From Isoetes taiwanensis (lineage: Eukaryota; Streptophyta; Lycopodiopsida; Isoetales; Isoetaceae): a stretch of DNA of 64,000 nt. The DNA lies in NCBI GenBank assembly GCA_021234155.1, contig JAJEKV010000048.1, positions 2,859,369 through 2,923,368 on the forward strand, written 5' to 3'. This document shows, piece after piece, positions 9,380-23,080 of the stretch. Numbering within the stretch: position 1 is the first letter of the stretch; each line of letters opens with the position of its first letter. A program made the translations under genes and the position numbers. Under the pieces are notes generated by a model. It was given only the letters and a program-made list of their open reading frames with translations, was not told the origin of the DNA and did not search any database.

Positions 9380-12300
9380 GGAATGCACTTTTCGGGACGA
9401 GGAAGGACTCCGACCACCACCTGCTCGCGGCATCTCCATTGGCAAGCTCCCCATACATCCACGCCTCAACACCCCAAGTGCCCCGCCGGACTACCGACCA
9501 CGCGGTAGGGACCTATGCCCACCGCTGAGCATGACCGGGCAGATCGGGCCGCAACTCCCCACACTTGAACAAAGAACCGCTTCAACTGACTACACCCGGC
9601 TCGACAACACGAGAGATGCTTTGGGGAGGCCGCCACCTACAACCCTAAAGCGCTACCACCTTCCCCATAAATGCATGGTTTGATGATGAGTGTCGGGAGC
9701 TCAAACGCGACACCTCCGCAAGTCAACCGATCCCACCTCCCCCATGTTAACACCAATACCGCCTCTTTCCTCAAGAATAAAAGCCGTGATACCAAGTAGA
9801 AAGCATCAAGAATGATGTTTGGTCTCCTAGATCTAAGACCCCAAGACATCCTAGATCTAAGACCCCAAGACATTCTAGAGAAGGGTCTTGAGCAAGCCTC
9901 AAGACGCATCCCCACTGGGAACATCACCCCTGAGCAATGGGTACAAAGATTTTGCAAACAGCCTTTATGACCTGGCCATGGGACACCGCCCCTCCAATGT
10001 GGAGATAGGCATGGCTCGGGTCATCATAGACGTGGGATGTCATCATGGGCCTACAACGCCTAGCTAATGGGAAGGCAACAAATTTAGATGGCATGCATGC
10101 GAACTTCTAAAATGGGTTGGGCCTCCATCGGTGCCTGGCCCTCACGCATTATTCAATAAAGCATTGCAAGAGGGCTTCCCTCCACAAAGGGACCACTAGT
10201 AGAGTTGTGCCCATATACAAGGCAGGGACCCTCATTGCCCAAATTAACTATCGCATCTATTATGGTCGCTCTCTCTCTTTGCAAAACTCGGGTTGGCTGG
10301 CATCCTTTGAGCAAATGACCGACAATATGTGGGCAGAGGAGGCGATGTGCGAAGCTCGACACACAGCGTTTTCGCCCAGCATTCCACCATTGATCATATC
10401 TTCACTACAAGACATTGATTGAGTGATAGCAGAATCACCGACAAACCAAGTATTGTTGTTTCGTGGATTTCGCAAAAAGCTTTTGACATAGTGCCCCTGA
10501 CAGGTTATGGGACAGACTGGGGTGGCAGTGGGGACTCCCCTTGACTTTGCAGAATGCCGTTGTATAGGCTATATGAGGCATGCTCAAAGGCAGATCACAA
10601 CCCGTCCAGACAGCCCAGAATCAAGACTATTGGAGCACGCTAAGGTTGCCCCCTCTCCCCTACACTCTTTGGCCTATACATTGACCACCGAAGATTGGCT
10701 CTCGAGCATGGAGGTGCGGCACCCATCTCATGCATCACACAATCCAAAGAATCATATATGTTGATCTATGTCAACCTCCCCGCCTATACTCGAGGAGGAC
10801 ATGCAACGCCACCGATACTTTTGACACTTTTGCCGATTCACCGCATGCGAAGTTAACTGGCCAAAACTAGGGTGTCGCTAGTTTCATCATCCCGCCGCCC
10901 AAGGCTTCCCTCATTCACTTACCAGGGGACAAGATGTAGAGGTGGCTCCGATCTATTGGGATCGAGTTCTCTACTACCACCCATTGGGATGCCGCCATCG
11001 CAAGCTATGGTCACTGCGGGTTGAAAGCATTATATGCCATGAGCATAAATGTACCACAAGAATAAGAATAAGAATAAGAATATTTTTTTATCGATCCACT
11101 AAGGCCAATCGCCCTATGGGACCCATATGAGCGCAAAGAAACTTATTACCCGCCCCGTTAAAAACCCCGCCCGGAAGGGTTTTCGAGGGAAAACCGCGGG
11201 CGCACAAGAATGTCGCCAAACTGCATAAGTATACATCAATGTATATATACATGTCAAGTGTGGTGCCCGAGGACATAGCTGATCTCGCATGTCCATAACC
11301 TCTGAAGGTTGAGCGATCCCAAAGACCTCGCAGACGGATGCCGTGGCTCAATGTCACATAACGGCCGCCGTGCCCCACCAACTCAAAGATAGCGTCCGAA
11401 TTTGATCATAAGGCCGGGCAACTTTGAAGGGTATGAGATTCATCCTCAATGACTCCCCATTTGGCAACATTTGGCAGAGTTGTATGCCCGAGCCACCCAC
11501 ACTTGTTTCGGCCTTGGTCGAGCTTCTGGTCCTTTTGTATGGGGCGTATGTGGGATCCTGCGGATATCCCTTAACACTGAATGACCTCGAGCATGTGCAA
11601 AAAGCCTTCTTGGCACGCAGCCCTGGGGGTAAAGTCCACGCTTCCATACCAGATCCTACCCAGAGACAGTTTTCTACTCCCCTAAAGCCCTCACGGAAGG
11701 ATAAGCAAGGTTCTCACGTACTGGGGTGTACAGGCAAACAGATGCGTACATGTAAGGACAAAGAAAGATCACAAGGCACTCAAGCTGTAACTAGATGCTA
11801 CTTTCCTTCGCAAGCTCTGGGATGCAGATGCTCTGACGCATGTTAAGCTGGCACACTATCAGCAGCAAGTCAATCCTAGGCTCACGAGAGACCCACACCA
11901 GTACTTGTACACCCAGTTGCCCATGAAGAAGCGCAGACTTATAGCTTCCATTCGCACGGGTGCACATCGCCTCCACATTGAGACAGGACGTTGGGCTCGG
12001 GAAGCACGAGAGCAAAGGCTTTGCGGTGTTGCCACCGTGTACTATTGAGGATGAATGTCATGCCCTCCAGATTGCCGCCCGGCGTTTGCCCATATATATC
12101 AGGAGCGGTATATTCGACATTAGTGAATTCGACAATGTTGTAATGAGTTATTGAATATGGCATCGGTGGGTTTGTTGGGTCATACCTCCGGGGAGGTTAT
12201 AGATACTTTACTCGGGCCAGGTCCCTTCGGGATCGGATTAACAAATTCTACAACAATTAGATGCAAAGATGCGGCTGATACTTATTATCGCTAGGTTTTT

Positions 12301-12425
12301 TCTAAAAACCCATCGAAGGGGGTTTTAATCGCCGCACAAGCTTAATCGCTTTTTTTTTTTTTTTTGGGTTAGGCCAGTCGGTCTTCGTGGACGCTAAAAA
12401 ATCTATTCTATTCTATTTTATTGAC
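9380..12425 (+). mobile_element. Degraded LINE (non-LTR retrotransposon)
   Basis: Fragments in all three forward frames follow the order of a plant LINE polyprotein. A linker with AWFDDECRELKRDTS lies at about 9670-9720. Reverse transcriptase starts around 10045 (LQRLANGKATNLDGMHA), with TSRVVPIYKAG near 10195, an INYR block near 10240, and GFRK/AFDIVP near 10465-10495, where one extra base breaks the frame just before the A-F-D carboxylate. EVNWPKTRVSLV-like words follow near 10850. The C-terminal part has KKRRLIASIRTGAHRLHIET near 11925-11985 and an EDECHAL block near 12045. The 3' end at 12360-12425 carries GTCTTCGTGGACGCTAAAAA and a TATTC tail. I find no intact A-D-D motif or endonuclease domain. 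The copy is dead, 5'-truncated and interrupted by another insertion. Confidence 0.8.
11056..11520 (-). mobile_element. Nested LINE 3' fragment, opposite strand
   Basis: On the minus strand the segment ends GGGTCCCATAGGGCGATTGG, then CGATAAAAAAATATTC and a (TTATTC)n tail at 11056-11090, the mirror of the host LINE's own 3' end. Upstream on the same strand come the AAACCC/GGGTTTTC hairpin (about 11160) and a GTCATTGAGGATGAATCTCA word (about 11430-11450) equal to the host's C-terminal EDE block near 12045. It is a 5'-truncated relative inserted head-to-head into the plus-strand LINE. The right boundary is approximate and no target duplication was resolved. Confidence 0.65.
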
Positions 12426-12476
12426 TCACCTATGTTTAGGTAAGCGAGTCGGTATAGAGGAGGCTGAGACAAACAT

Positions 12477-12775
12477 TTCTTTCTATTAACTCACTGCTCT
12501 ATTTTATTCTATTCTATCATTTCTCTCTATTAACTCACTGCTTTGAATTGTGTCATTCGGGGCTAAATACACAATGAAGACATACGTTGTGCTCTGGTGC
12601 CCCATCATGACATATCACGGCTTTGACGTGTCAAGGCTTTGAATTGTGTCATCTGGGGCTAATATAAACAACGAAGACATGTCTTGTGTTGCCCCATCAT
12701 GATATATCATGGCTTTGAATTGTGTTTGTTTAGGACATGCCTTTGTGTTCTAGTGCACCACCATGACATGTCAAT
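12477..12775. repeat. Two short tandem repeat arrays after the LINE tail
   Basis: First, TCTCTCTATTAACTCACTGC-like words recur with a period of about 43 bp at 12477-12541. Second, three units of about 75-95 bp start at GCTTTGAATTGTGTCAT (about 12541, 12636 and 12712) and run through GGGGCTAA, GAAGACAT and GCCCCATCATGA. The third unit is the most diverged. Confidence 0.7.
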
Positions 12776-15120
12776 TGATTGCTTTTTGCAATTGTGGCTG
12801 CAAGCCTTGCATACAATGAGTACTATCGTTTGACACCCTTTTTCAATATGTTAGCTTTCACAATCCTACTTGGGCCAGCTCAAAGTTTGATTAATGGATA
12901 CTTGGATTGCTAGTTGACCTGCACTTCATGACCCATCTTAAGAATTAGTTTGCACTGGAAGCAATTGTTTCTGGATTATTTTTGCTTTTGGAGTTTCATG
13001 GATTTTGGGATAGGTTATTACAATTACAATTCTTTTCATTCTTTACTTCCTTTTTATTTTTTCCTCGACAAAAAAAAGTATATTCGTCCATTTTTTATTT
13101 CCATGTCAATTAGTCATGGTTGCACCCATATCTTAAAGTTCACTCGAATATAAATTGAAGAGCAAATTTTGTTCTCTAAAAAAGCTAATTTAAGCAAGCT
13201 TGCCATTTTTAAAAAATAATAAGGGACGAACTTTGTTTTCAAAAACTTCCATCAATCTTATGAGATCAAGATCAATACGGAAGGCTCATAAACCATTTCC
13301 TATATAAAAATTTAAAAATATAATTTGTTGGATGCAAGTCACGTAATACTCAAGAAAAAAAGTACACCTTGACTGGAAAATTATCAAACCATATATAAAG
13401 ATTCGTCAAATTCTGAATTTTTTTTTTCCCCTTAACTAATTTTTCTCACGGGAAGCTTCACACGTGTGGATAATTTTTCGCTTTTCAATTTCACGAAAGC
13501 AAGCCCTCAATTATCAATTCGTGAGAATATAACGGCGACACGACCAAATGACAAAACTTGGATACGCTAGCGATTCATGCATATGCATACCCTGGACTTA
13601 ATGCTTTCTCCTCAAGACACGTTTTCTTCCCGAGCCCATAGCCATGCATGCTAAGACATCCGTGGTAATACACGCAGTTGAGAATGCTCACATGTATAAA
13701 TAGAATGGTTCTATACACCATCAAGGAATTGTGGCTTAAGAGGTATCGCGGTAAAATCTAGGACTTCAAAATCATTTCCAATTCAGAAAATAATTTCAAT
13801 TTCAGAGTTTAGATTGAAGGCTTCGCTCTCAATTCCTAGATCTAATCCAGATCGCTAAAACTATTCTCGAAAGCCTTCCGCCTCGGTGGGAAGATCCAAC
13901 GCCATTAACTGATATGGCAACTCGAACATACTCAGATAGATCCCGAAGTTCGCCAAGTGTATGGAGCAATGCCGGCATTCTATGGTATCATGAGTGCTTG
14001 GAGTGGTATTTGGTCGGGCTTATCTCCGCCTTTTAGATCCCAAGCTCAATCAATGACACCGGGATTGATCTCAGGAAGACGGCAGCCGTGTCCGACCAAG
14101 AAAGCATTCATGCCAAAGCCATTTCTCGGCGATCCAAACACTCCAGAGCCCACATTTCCCTCAAGCTTCGGTTCCGTGTCATAAACCCTATCGTGATATC
14201 CAGCAACCTTCCTATGTTCTCTCTCTTCCTTTTCCTTTTTTCTATTCTCTTGGCATAGATATTTTCGTCAGTGCATCTCAATAAAGGTTTAAGCAAACGC
14301 CATTTGCATGTCAACAATCTTAGTGCGTCACTTAGTTACAATCTTGAGTCTTACAACTGCTGGCAATAATTGATTCTACATCTGCAAACAGCACACCTGT
14401 CTGTAAGATGCATTAAAGAAAGGCCAACATGACCGAATTTTCCATGATACACTCCCATAGCTTCTAGTGCGGACTACCGCCTTGGATGAAACAGCCTCTC
14501 CTGCAACTCACCATGGAAATGGGGTCGCCATTTTATCGGAGGCGTTGCTGATGCTGCCACGTGCTATGTTCCTACAATGGAATGGAAAGGCACGACAATT
14601 CCGTAGCAATCCAAACTTTATGTCTTCTCCGGTAATTACAAAGATTAACACGAATTTGTGTTCAAGCTCCCAGTTTTACAGTCCAAGCTCCTACAGTTCC
14701 AGCTCCCAGCAGTTTATAGAAATTAGCACAAGAACCCACAGATTTTTTTCGTGATTTTTGCAGATTCGACCAAATTTCTCTGCATTTCACAGATCCCGCG
14801 ATCGGGAGGAGCAATAATAATGCCTCAACTGCAGGGTGATGAGACTGATTCTCCATTTTGGAAGGACAGAACAGAGTAAAATAATTTACATAGGACCAGC
14901 CAAGAAATACAAGAGTAAACTAGAGAAAATCTGTCATGCACTTGGACAATACAGGATCTGCCGCAGGAAATATGCCTCTGCCCTTGAAGCCTGACAAAGA
15001 AAAAAAGGGCTGACTGAATAGCTCCTTATTTTCTGATCTTGCAAGCGACCCATGCAAGAATGCAGGTTGCAGGGCATGCAAAAGCCAGCGAAATACCTGA
15101 GGGAGCCGAATCAGATCGCC
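12776..15120. other. Intergenic with a weak retroelement-like leader
   Basis: No supported gene. A TATAAATA word near 13696 lies about 290 bases before TGGTATCATGAGTGC (13983), which resembles the TGGTATCAGAGC primer-binding site of plant LTR elements that use initiator-methionine tRNA. No matching second LTR or gag/pol remnant was found, so this is only a hint. The remaining open frames, for example 14467-14754, show no domain. Confidence 0.3.
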
Positions 15121-15230
15121 ATCTGGATTCAAAAACAGGGGTTAGGCAAGGGCAAAAACAGGGGATCGCAGTGGCAAACGCAGCGGCTTCTGGATTCAAA
15201 AACAGGGGTTAAGCAAGGACAAAACAGGAC
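15121..15230. repeat. Direct repeat pair
   Basis: TCTGGATTCAAAAACAGGGG followed by TTARGCAAGGRCAAAA occurs at about 15122 and 15190, a period of 68 bp, with one or two differences between copies. Confidence 0.7.
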
Positions 15231-15391
15231 TGCAGGAAACACAAGGGCTTCCTCACTGCCCCGGATCCACCATCATCAGACACCGCCATATTGAACTGGT
15301 GATGGCGCTATAAGTAGCTCAATCTGCACAAAAATTGCCACAGAGCGCCATAGCTCGACCTGCACAAAAATCGCTCCCCATTTCCATGTTG

Positions 15392-15492
15392 TAGGGGGAT
15401 GCCAAGTGTGGCCGGTGACCCGCTCCCGGCTCCGCCGGTCGCGGGGCCCCACCGGTCCACACCGGAAAGTGCTCCCGGTGGGCATCCCCCTA
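15392..15492. repeat. GC-rich foldback with perfect 12-bp arms
   Basis: TAGGGGGATGCC at 15392-15403 is the exact complement of GGCATCCCCCTA at 15481-15492. The 77-bp loop is strongly GC-rich and contains several CCGGTG/CACCGG words that could form further stems. No target duplication is evident. A related GGCATCCCCGATTTAGGGG word occurs near 15747. Confidence 0.65.
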
Positions 15493-15799
15493 TACGTCCT
15501 TACTTCGACCTTCTCTCCACTACCTCTGCTTCTTTCTGTCAGCGTGCTCTGCTTGTTGCTTCCGAAATCCAGATTTCCTGAATCCGGCTTCCTTCTGTAG
15601 CAATCCGCTCTGCCCTGATAACAGGCCGCCTATCTTTTGTTGAAGGGCCCTGCCAACGTGGCAAGGCCACGTGGCGACCACCCAGGCATCAGGAAGATCC
15701 GGCCTGCCGCCCAACTCATTCACTGCCCGATGATCAGGTAGGTGGCATCCCCGATTTAGGGGTGCTCAAAAGGTGCTGGTCATGAATTATTCAAGACGA

Positions 15800-18700
15800 A
15801 AAACTTGCCTCAGAAAGTGCACGAAAGCCTCTATCTCTAGATACGTTTTCATTTATTATGTCCTTCATGGAGCCCAAGTCACTAGACAGCAGTGAAGTCA
15901 ATTCTCCTAATTAAGTAAGTAGTAAGTAAGAAATTTTTTAAGTAAGTAGATTTCACATAAAACTTCCCTGCTTAAAAGTGAGGGGGTGCAGGTGCATATA
16001 CGTTATGGCAATCAAAGAACTCAACCTGGGTGGAAACGAAAATCTTAAAAAAAATTAGAATGACAAGAAACGGGAAATAAAGATTGCTCTTGGAATGGTG
16101 CACATTTACTTTATGTCCAATATATTGACAATGGTGTCAGTAGCATATGACAAGTACCTTTTGAAAGGGAAGACATCACTTTTTCCCATGTGTTGATCAA
16201 GTTAGTAACAAAAACAACAGTGAAGACGAGCTCCATTGAATAGATCATGCCTAAATTTCCCATCAGTTTCCATAGGGACTCTCTGCGTTTTCCAATCAAA
16301 GCTTCAAAAAATCTTCCGAGATAAATAAAACTTCCTCGCTTGTTAAGGAAGCCAAATGGGCACCATTAATCTTGTGAACTGATTTTAAAAAACTCACCTA
16401 ATAACTCCAGATTGCGGAGGGTGCAACTTTATGCAACTAATCAAAGCAAATTTAGTTTCACTAAAAGATTCCATCTCCTTCTACAAGAAATGACCGACAA
16501 CCTCCATGTAACGCGGGTTTGGGACGCATTCCAAAGAACGGGATAAATGGAGCTTTTCGCCATTGTCTTTCGGAAATTCTCACAGAAGCTATATCGATGG
16601 TGTAGGTGAAACATACATGTCCGAGAATTGGCTTTAGTTTTCCATGCATCGTAAGCTCGCTTCCATGGTCCTCAAGAGTATGGCATTATAAGAAAAGATT
16701 GATTGTCCAACTCACATGAAGAAGAATTATCAGCAGTAAATTGAGTTGAAATGAATTATTATGTTATCCCCAACAAAGCCTTTTGCCCTTTTGTGTTTTC
16801 TCTCCCCGCTCAAGGCCCAATTATCCGTCACGCCTCCTACTCCTTTTGGGTTGGGCACCGGGAGCCAACCCTTTCATTGGTGGTCCGGGATGGGGTTTTT
16901 TGGGTTGGACGGCCGAGATTAGCTTGGGCTTTTGGACTACCTGCATGCTCATAAGTGTCAGCTTTAGTCGCTGTCTAGCTACTGGGCCACGGACAAATAT
17001 GTGAGGGATATGCTTCTGAGTAATACTTAATCGGAGGATTCTTCTTCCTAAACTTTCGCCTCCCAAAACCTTAAATTAGATCCCATTCCTGTTCCAGCCC
17101 TATTCATTAGTGATTGTAGACTAAATGACAAGGTCCTTGAGTGCTTATAAGTAGCCACAAAGATGCTTATGCATGCAATTTAGGATGAAAACAACACCAC
17201 GCTACAATTACAATATCAACATTTCAGCCATGCTAAGGTCAACTCTGGCTAAGCCCCATATGAATCTTAATACACAATATTTCCAGTCAGAAGTTAGTGC
17301 CAGCTTGGCTAAGCCCCATATGAGTTCTTCTTTAATAATACCCATTTTACGAAAAAAGAACTTTTATTGATGTGTCCATTCAGAACCTATAAAACAAAAA
17401 AAAATAGTTTGCTCCCTTCCATAAATCATAGTCTTTTGATTGTGGTATTACGTACGATTTGTAAAACCTTTTTCTTTTTAGGTCTACGAATCTAAGGTGT
17501 CAATGTCATAATCGCTAATGCCTCTATTCAAAGAGGATGAAGATTTCAGCTATCATGGGCATGAGATCTGGAGGACAATTGATGCAAGATTCAACCATAA
17601 CAAAAAGATCTACGCATAAGTTTTCTTCCTCTCCGGGATAAGTTATTTTTCACTCAGGGTTCATTTTCTGCATAGTAATGTGATTTCTATATATAGACTT
17701 ATATTCTGATAACATAAAGATAGCATGGAGAATAGTAGTCAAATTACATAATGAACCTGATTGTTAGACGCATCTAGAGGTATAATGGGAGAGGAGAGGA
17801 AACGGTGAAAGAAAGGGAGCGCGAGTAAATCCAACTGGGGAACAAAGGGAGAATTCCCACAAAGACGCAAGAGAGCGCTTGCAAATTTATAGTTGAGGGG
17901 CTTACAGACGCAGACTCTGGCTGCAGAGAGAGAGAGCTGCTATGAAAGTTTGATACGAAAATAGACAGAGTGAGAGAGAGAGAGCTAGAAATATGAAGCG
18001 TCTGCAAGGCAACGCCATCCGAAGCTAATGGATGGTGCTACCATATGTCCCTAAGGTGGTAACGGCTCAAATCCAAGAGGAGAAGCATAATGAAGAAATG
18101 GAATTTACCAATGTCAAGAGCTAAGTATAGGGGCCCCAGCAGTGATGAGGGAAAGAGGGAGAAATTGTGAGAGAGGAGGGGCATTCAAGATCCAAGTGAG
18201 CAAGAGAGAGAGAGAGAGCTATTGCAGAGAGAACATCGGTTAGAAGCACTTAGCGTAGGAGGCATGTACATCACAACGCCTCAGGTGGAGCTATGTGCCA
18301 AAAATGTGGATACTTTGGTAAAGGAGGTAGATGTCGTGATGTAATGGAGGCGGCAGATATTCCATCGCTGAACACAACCATCTTCGGTTCCTCTTGATTC
18401 ATCCACGACTTCCGCCACCCATTATGACGCCCGCTTGATATATCTAATCAGCCGTAAACCAAATGTGAGGGCTCAACAGAGGAGTGGGCTTCAATGCATC
18501 ACAGCCTGCATGGCCACATGAACTCTGCGAATAAATCGTAGATATATTATGTGACGCCTGCCAAATTCCATTACAACACCGAAAATGGTTTCCTCACGCA
18601 ACAATGGAAGATGGTGGTTATTGCCACCTTTACTCCCATCTCGGCAAAATCAGAGACTTCTGCCAACATACCGTACTTTGCAAGGTTAGCTTAGAAAGGT

Positions 18701-21700
18701 AAATAGATTGTCGCTTTTAGTGTTCTTGGAGTAAGTGGACACCAGAGATTTAGAGTTTCCTTCAACCAGAACCATAACAGGCCTAACGACTACCCACTAC
18801 TTGCGCCGCTGAGAAATGGGGCATCCAATACATTGGTACATGCACGATGAATTAGAGATATATACATGTTGGGAGGTCGTATCGTGCCATTTCAATGGCC
18901 TGTGATCGTAGGGTCTAATTCTTGATCAAGTAAACCCTTTTATTCAAAAATCTCAACAATGGAAGCATACTACGCCACTCCGGTGATATATAACTATATA
19001 TGCGCAACCGCAGCGATGATATTGCAAACTATCGTGGATGTTAACAAGACAAACAATATTGCACCTCGGCGTCGGGTTTTGGATACTAAACCAGGGTGAA
19101 CTAACCTTTGTAAATATACTTGATCCCATGTAATGCAGCCGCTAGTAATACCCTCTCCTCATTCCCAAGATGGCACAATTATTGGGGCCTCGTAAATGAA
19201 CACCTGCCTTACACAGCTTGCTAATACTACAGTAATAGGTTGCTCCATGAAGATCGATTTGTCCACTACCGCTCTTTTGTGAGAGAGTACTGGGTTGACA
19301 TGTACTCAAGAGTCAAGATGCACTCCATTGAATTACTTTAGAACATCTAAGATCTGCATTAGGAGAATACAATATGATGAGGACTATCTCGAGCGAGAGA
19401 ATGATGATCGAATCGACGCATTCCTACATCCTCTTTCTGGGGAGGTCGGCTGTGGTGCTCATTCAAGTTGTTGATGCATTGGCTCTGGGTTTAGAGCAAA
19501 AGGTCACCTAACTTTGTTTATCACCATGACAACGGTCACAGATTGGGCCGTGAATAAAGGAAATTCACGTGCCCTAATAAAATGCATCCGATGTTCCTAT
19601 GTTCGCTGTCCGTTGTTTCCATGGAAGATTGCAGCGTTAAAAGAGCTCCTTCATGTTTTTTCAGCAGATATCATATGTAATAACAGTCATAGAATTTCAA
19701 AACGTGTTGCCCCATTCCCACCTCGTCCTACTTAACTCCAGAGCCCCGAGATACCGCTGAATGCATCGATGAGATCATCTCCAATTACCCGCAGACCAAA
19801 TCTTCTCGAGGGCAAGTTCAAAATTTATGATTCATAAGCATACTCATAGATGTCAATGCATGCAACTCGCTGCTGTGCAACATCCGGGTTGATATCACTC
19901 CAATCCACATATCTCGACTCAAAGGGTTATGTCCAAGATAGGAGAAGAACGGCGATGATGTATGGGTGGTGCCATATAATGCATTGCCCATGAATTGGAT
20001 TGCCACATTATGGTGGATAATCTACGCGACATATATTCTCATACCTTTATGGATATTATTATATAAAGGATTCGACAAATGCGTTTTCGAAAGCTACCCA
20101 AGAGAGACATTCATCATTCATACCGCCATTAAGCAATCAAAGATGAAGAACCTACAAAAGCTCGTCGAGAAAACACATCAAGGAGCTGTCGCTGGCCAAC
20201 CATCAAGAATTAAGAGTACCATAAATGGGTCACTGTGAGAACATTCTTTATCCGATCAAGTTCATAAAAGACCTCCTGTGGATGACATACAAAAGATTAC
20301 TTTGACGGTATTTATCCCAACGAAGTGCATGGAGGACAATGTCCTATGATATAACTAATAAGGTCCTCATTGCTAACGTCTACCATTACATCTACCACTA
20401 TCTAGCGCTACTACCCATCATCAAGTAGATCGATACTTTTACTTACCTTTAGATGTTCGGTTTGATAATGCTCACGACGCTCAAGATCACCTAACAACAC
20501 ACATTGATAGCTTCAATCCCGGCCTTTGGTAAACGTGACTGAACTACATGTAGAACAAGAACGCAGAAGGATTCGTGACCAACATAGTTGAAGAAAAGAG
20601 TGAGGCGTACCAATAGTTTGTAGAATACGATTGCTATTGCCTCGAGTGGGAGAGGCATTCTACTTGAGACAAATTTCACAGACCGCCTCGGGCATGACAT
20701 GTATTGAGCTGGAAATCACAATGGACAACAATATGAACGATTTCAAGTCACGCTATGCGTATGGGTTGCTTTGGCGACATAACCAGGCTATATTAGTTGA
20801 TGGAAGAAGTCGCCTCCTTATCATTGAGTCCCACACAACTACTAGCTTTTACATAGCGCCATCGACCAAGGTCCAAAGAATTGAGCTTGGCGGAGCAGTT
20901 CAAAGTACCAATGAGTGTTGACCGCTAGACGAAAGTACCCAAATGATGAAACAATCAGCTTTTAATGAATCCCTTCATTTAATCAACAACATTCTAACAC
21001 AACATAAGACTAACATTTAGCATTTTATTCCAACTTCAGCCCCGCCTTGAAGAGATGTCATGCATGAATTGCTAAAATTTTCCACCATGGATTCGTGATT
21101 TCGAGATGAGGTAATGCAAGATGACGAAAGTATAATGAAAATGACCAACAAAGATATACGTACTGCTCTGAATGGCTTGAATCAGAGCAAACTAACCTTT
21201 GTTCATCGATGGAAAGGCTTCTGCAGAGGGGTAAAGATTCCTTCTAAATTGCATATGCCCGCTGGATACGAGCCAACCAAGGTATAGTTCGCATGCGACG
21301 GTCAAAGATACAGTTCCAATACCCTCGAGGACGAATGTTCCACCGTTCCAAATCCCCGTGGAAGAAAAATAATGCGTGGCTTCATCTGATGATGTAACAC
21401 ATTCTCGGGATAAATGGATCTCGCTTCATTGCGCCTAAGGTCATCATCTCGATGAATTTCATGGCCAATAAAGCCGCTATAGAAAGCACCCATCATCTAT
21501 TACAACGTATCATGCAAGAATCCGTTTTCCCTTTGAGGCAAGCATTTCATTGCTCGAGACTTTAGACAAGTCGCTACCGTTGTAAAGGGAGGTGAGAAAT
21601 GCAAAGATATAATGCATCCATAAAATCCTCATCACTATGGCGTACTTTTCGCGGTAATGAGATTGGAAGAACCGATCCAGAATGCAGACTTCAATTAATG

Positions 21701-22500
21701 CATTTGTCGATCGTGATAGGAGAAAATCGGGAGGAGTCAATGGGGCCTCTAATTAGATATATTTAATATAACTACTAGCATAGAAGATAAGATTGAATTT
21801 TTATATCCACCACATATCACAACTAATTTCATGTAAGACAATAATTTAAATACGCTTGTCGACAATTAATAAGAGAGTGTTGATAGCCTAATGATCGTGA
21901 GATTCTTTTGATAGAGTTCCTAGTCGACAAAAATCGTGATTATAGTCATGACCATATCATCAGCAAGACGTAAATCATACGCTACCACCCTTATACAACC
22001 TCCATTCCTTAATAACTTCACACATTCCTAACGTCCATGAGTCGGCTTAAAGTAGGGGCCATATGCCGCGACATGTTCATTGATATGGAAAAGGGTTTCG
22101 GTAAAATGCAAGAGTTATGGTCGCTTCAATGCACGCAAAATTTGTCATGGTGAAAGTGACCAGATTGAAAGCAATCCTTGTGACGATGCAATACATACCC
22201 GATTTCTAGAACCACTTTTTCTATCAACCGTAGAACCGCCTCCGACCACCGCTGCATCTACAATTGCCAATTCGCTTATCTTATTCGACCACCTTCAATA
22301 GCTGCCGGGCTGACATTGATCGCTGCCATTGACTCCGCGCATCGGCTGCATTTGCATTACGGCCAATTATACACGCATTTTACTCGATGCGAAGAGAGAA
22401 GACGCGACTTCATCCTCCTCTCAACAGAATACATCGAGCATACTTAAAAATATCGCCTATATGAGCTTCTCTCCGCTGATAAGGTACCTTTCTTTTAGCT
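15800..22500. other. No gene recognised; degenerate repeat-rich sequence
   Basis: Scattered frames of 60-96 codons, none with a domain, consistent start or splice-bounded extension. Noted: a direct repeat of TGGCTAAGCCCCATATGA at about 17247 and 17308, GA-rich microsatellites at about 17925-17980 and 18205-18220, and a CQKCGYFGKGGRC word near 18300 that recalls a gag zinc knuckle but lacks the histidine. Base composition suggests old retroelement debris, which I could not assign. Confidence 0.4.
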
Positions 22501-22504
22501 CTTC

Positions 22505-22860
22505 TTGTATAGTTCACAAAGATGATGTAGCAAGCAGGCTGTCTCTAAGGAGTTGGAACTTTAAGTAAGATATGTCCTCCGGCTCTTCACATTGCATTGC
22601 ATGAAAGCCTTTACAAAAGATGATGTGCGCTATCAGCTTCATAAGGAGTTGAACTTCAAGTAAGGTATGTCCTCCGGGCCTTCGCTGTGCACCATGTGAT
22701 GGCCGATCCTTATCTTGCATTAAATTTCGTCATAAATTGTGCTTGACGCGGCAGGCTTTCTCCGCCACTATTTAGACAGTACGTGACGGCTTCAAATTCT
22801 CTTCTAGATGACACCATTAAGGCAACCGGTTTCAAATAAGGTACATCCTCTACTCTTACC
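22505..22860. repeat. Degenerate tandem repeat
   Basis: Units contain AAGGAGTTGGAACTTTAAGT and AAGATATGTCCTCCGG (about 22550), AAGGAGTTGAACTTCAAGT with AAGGTATGTCCTCCGG (about 22642), and a diverged AAGGCAACCGGTTTCAAATA with AAGGTACATCCTC (about 22830). The period is irregular, about 92 bp and then about 190 bp. Confidence 0.6.
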
Positions 22861-22961
22861 GGGTGCAATTTCATTTATCCGCTTCATGATACATGATACA
22901 TGCTATTTGATTACCATGAAATTTCCTCCATGCTTGATCAAAGTGAATAAATAAAATCCCC

Positions 22962-23058
22962 CATCGCTGATGGTCTAGTGGTAAATCTATTATCATGGGT
23001 GGCCTCTTACCAAAGATCAAAGCCCACCGGGACTAGCACGCGTTGTTAAAAAAAAAGG
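22962..23058 (+). mobile_element. tRNA-derived SINE-like unit 1
   Basis: Box A TGGTCTAGTGG at 22971-22981 and box B GATCAAAGC at 23015-23023 match the RNA polymerase III internal promoter consensus with suitable spacing. An A-rich tail (TTGTTAAAAAAAAAAGG) ends the unit. The 5' and 3' ends do not pair into a 7-bp acceptor stem, so it is not a tRNA gene. Confidence 0.6.
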
Positions 23059-23080
23059 AATGAAAAGGATATCCATCAGC

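Noticed and set aside
18290-18345. Retroviral-type zinc knuckle (CQKCGYFGKGGRC)
   Set aside because: The histidine of the C-x2-C-x4-H-x4-C pattern is absent and no gag or pol sequence flanks it.
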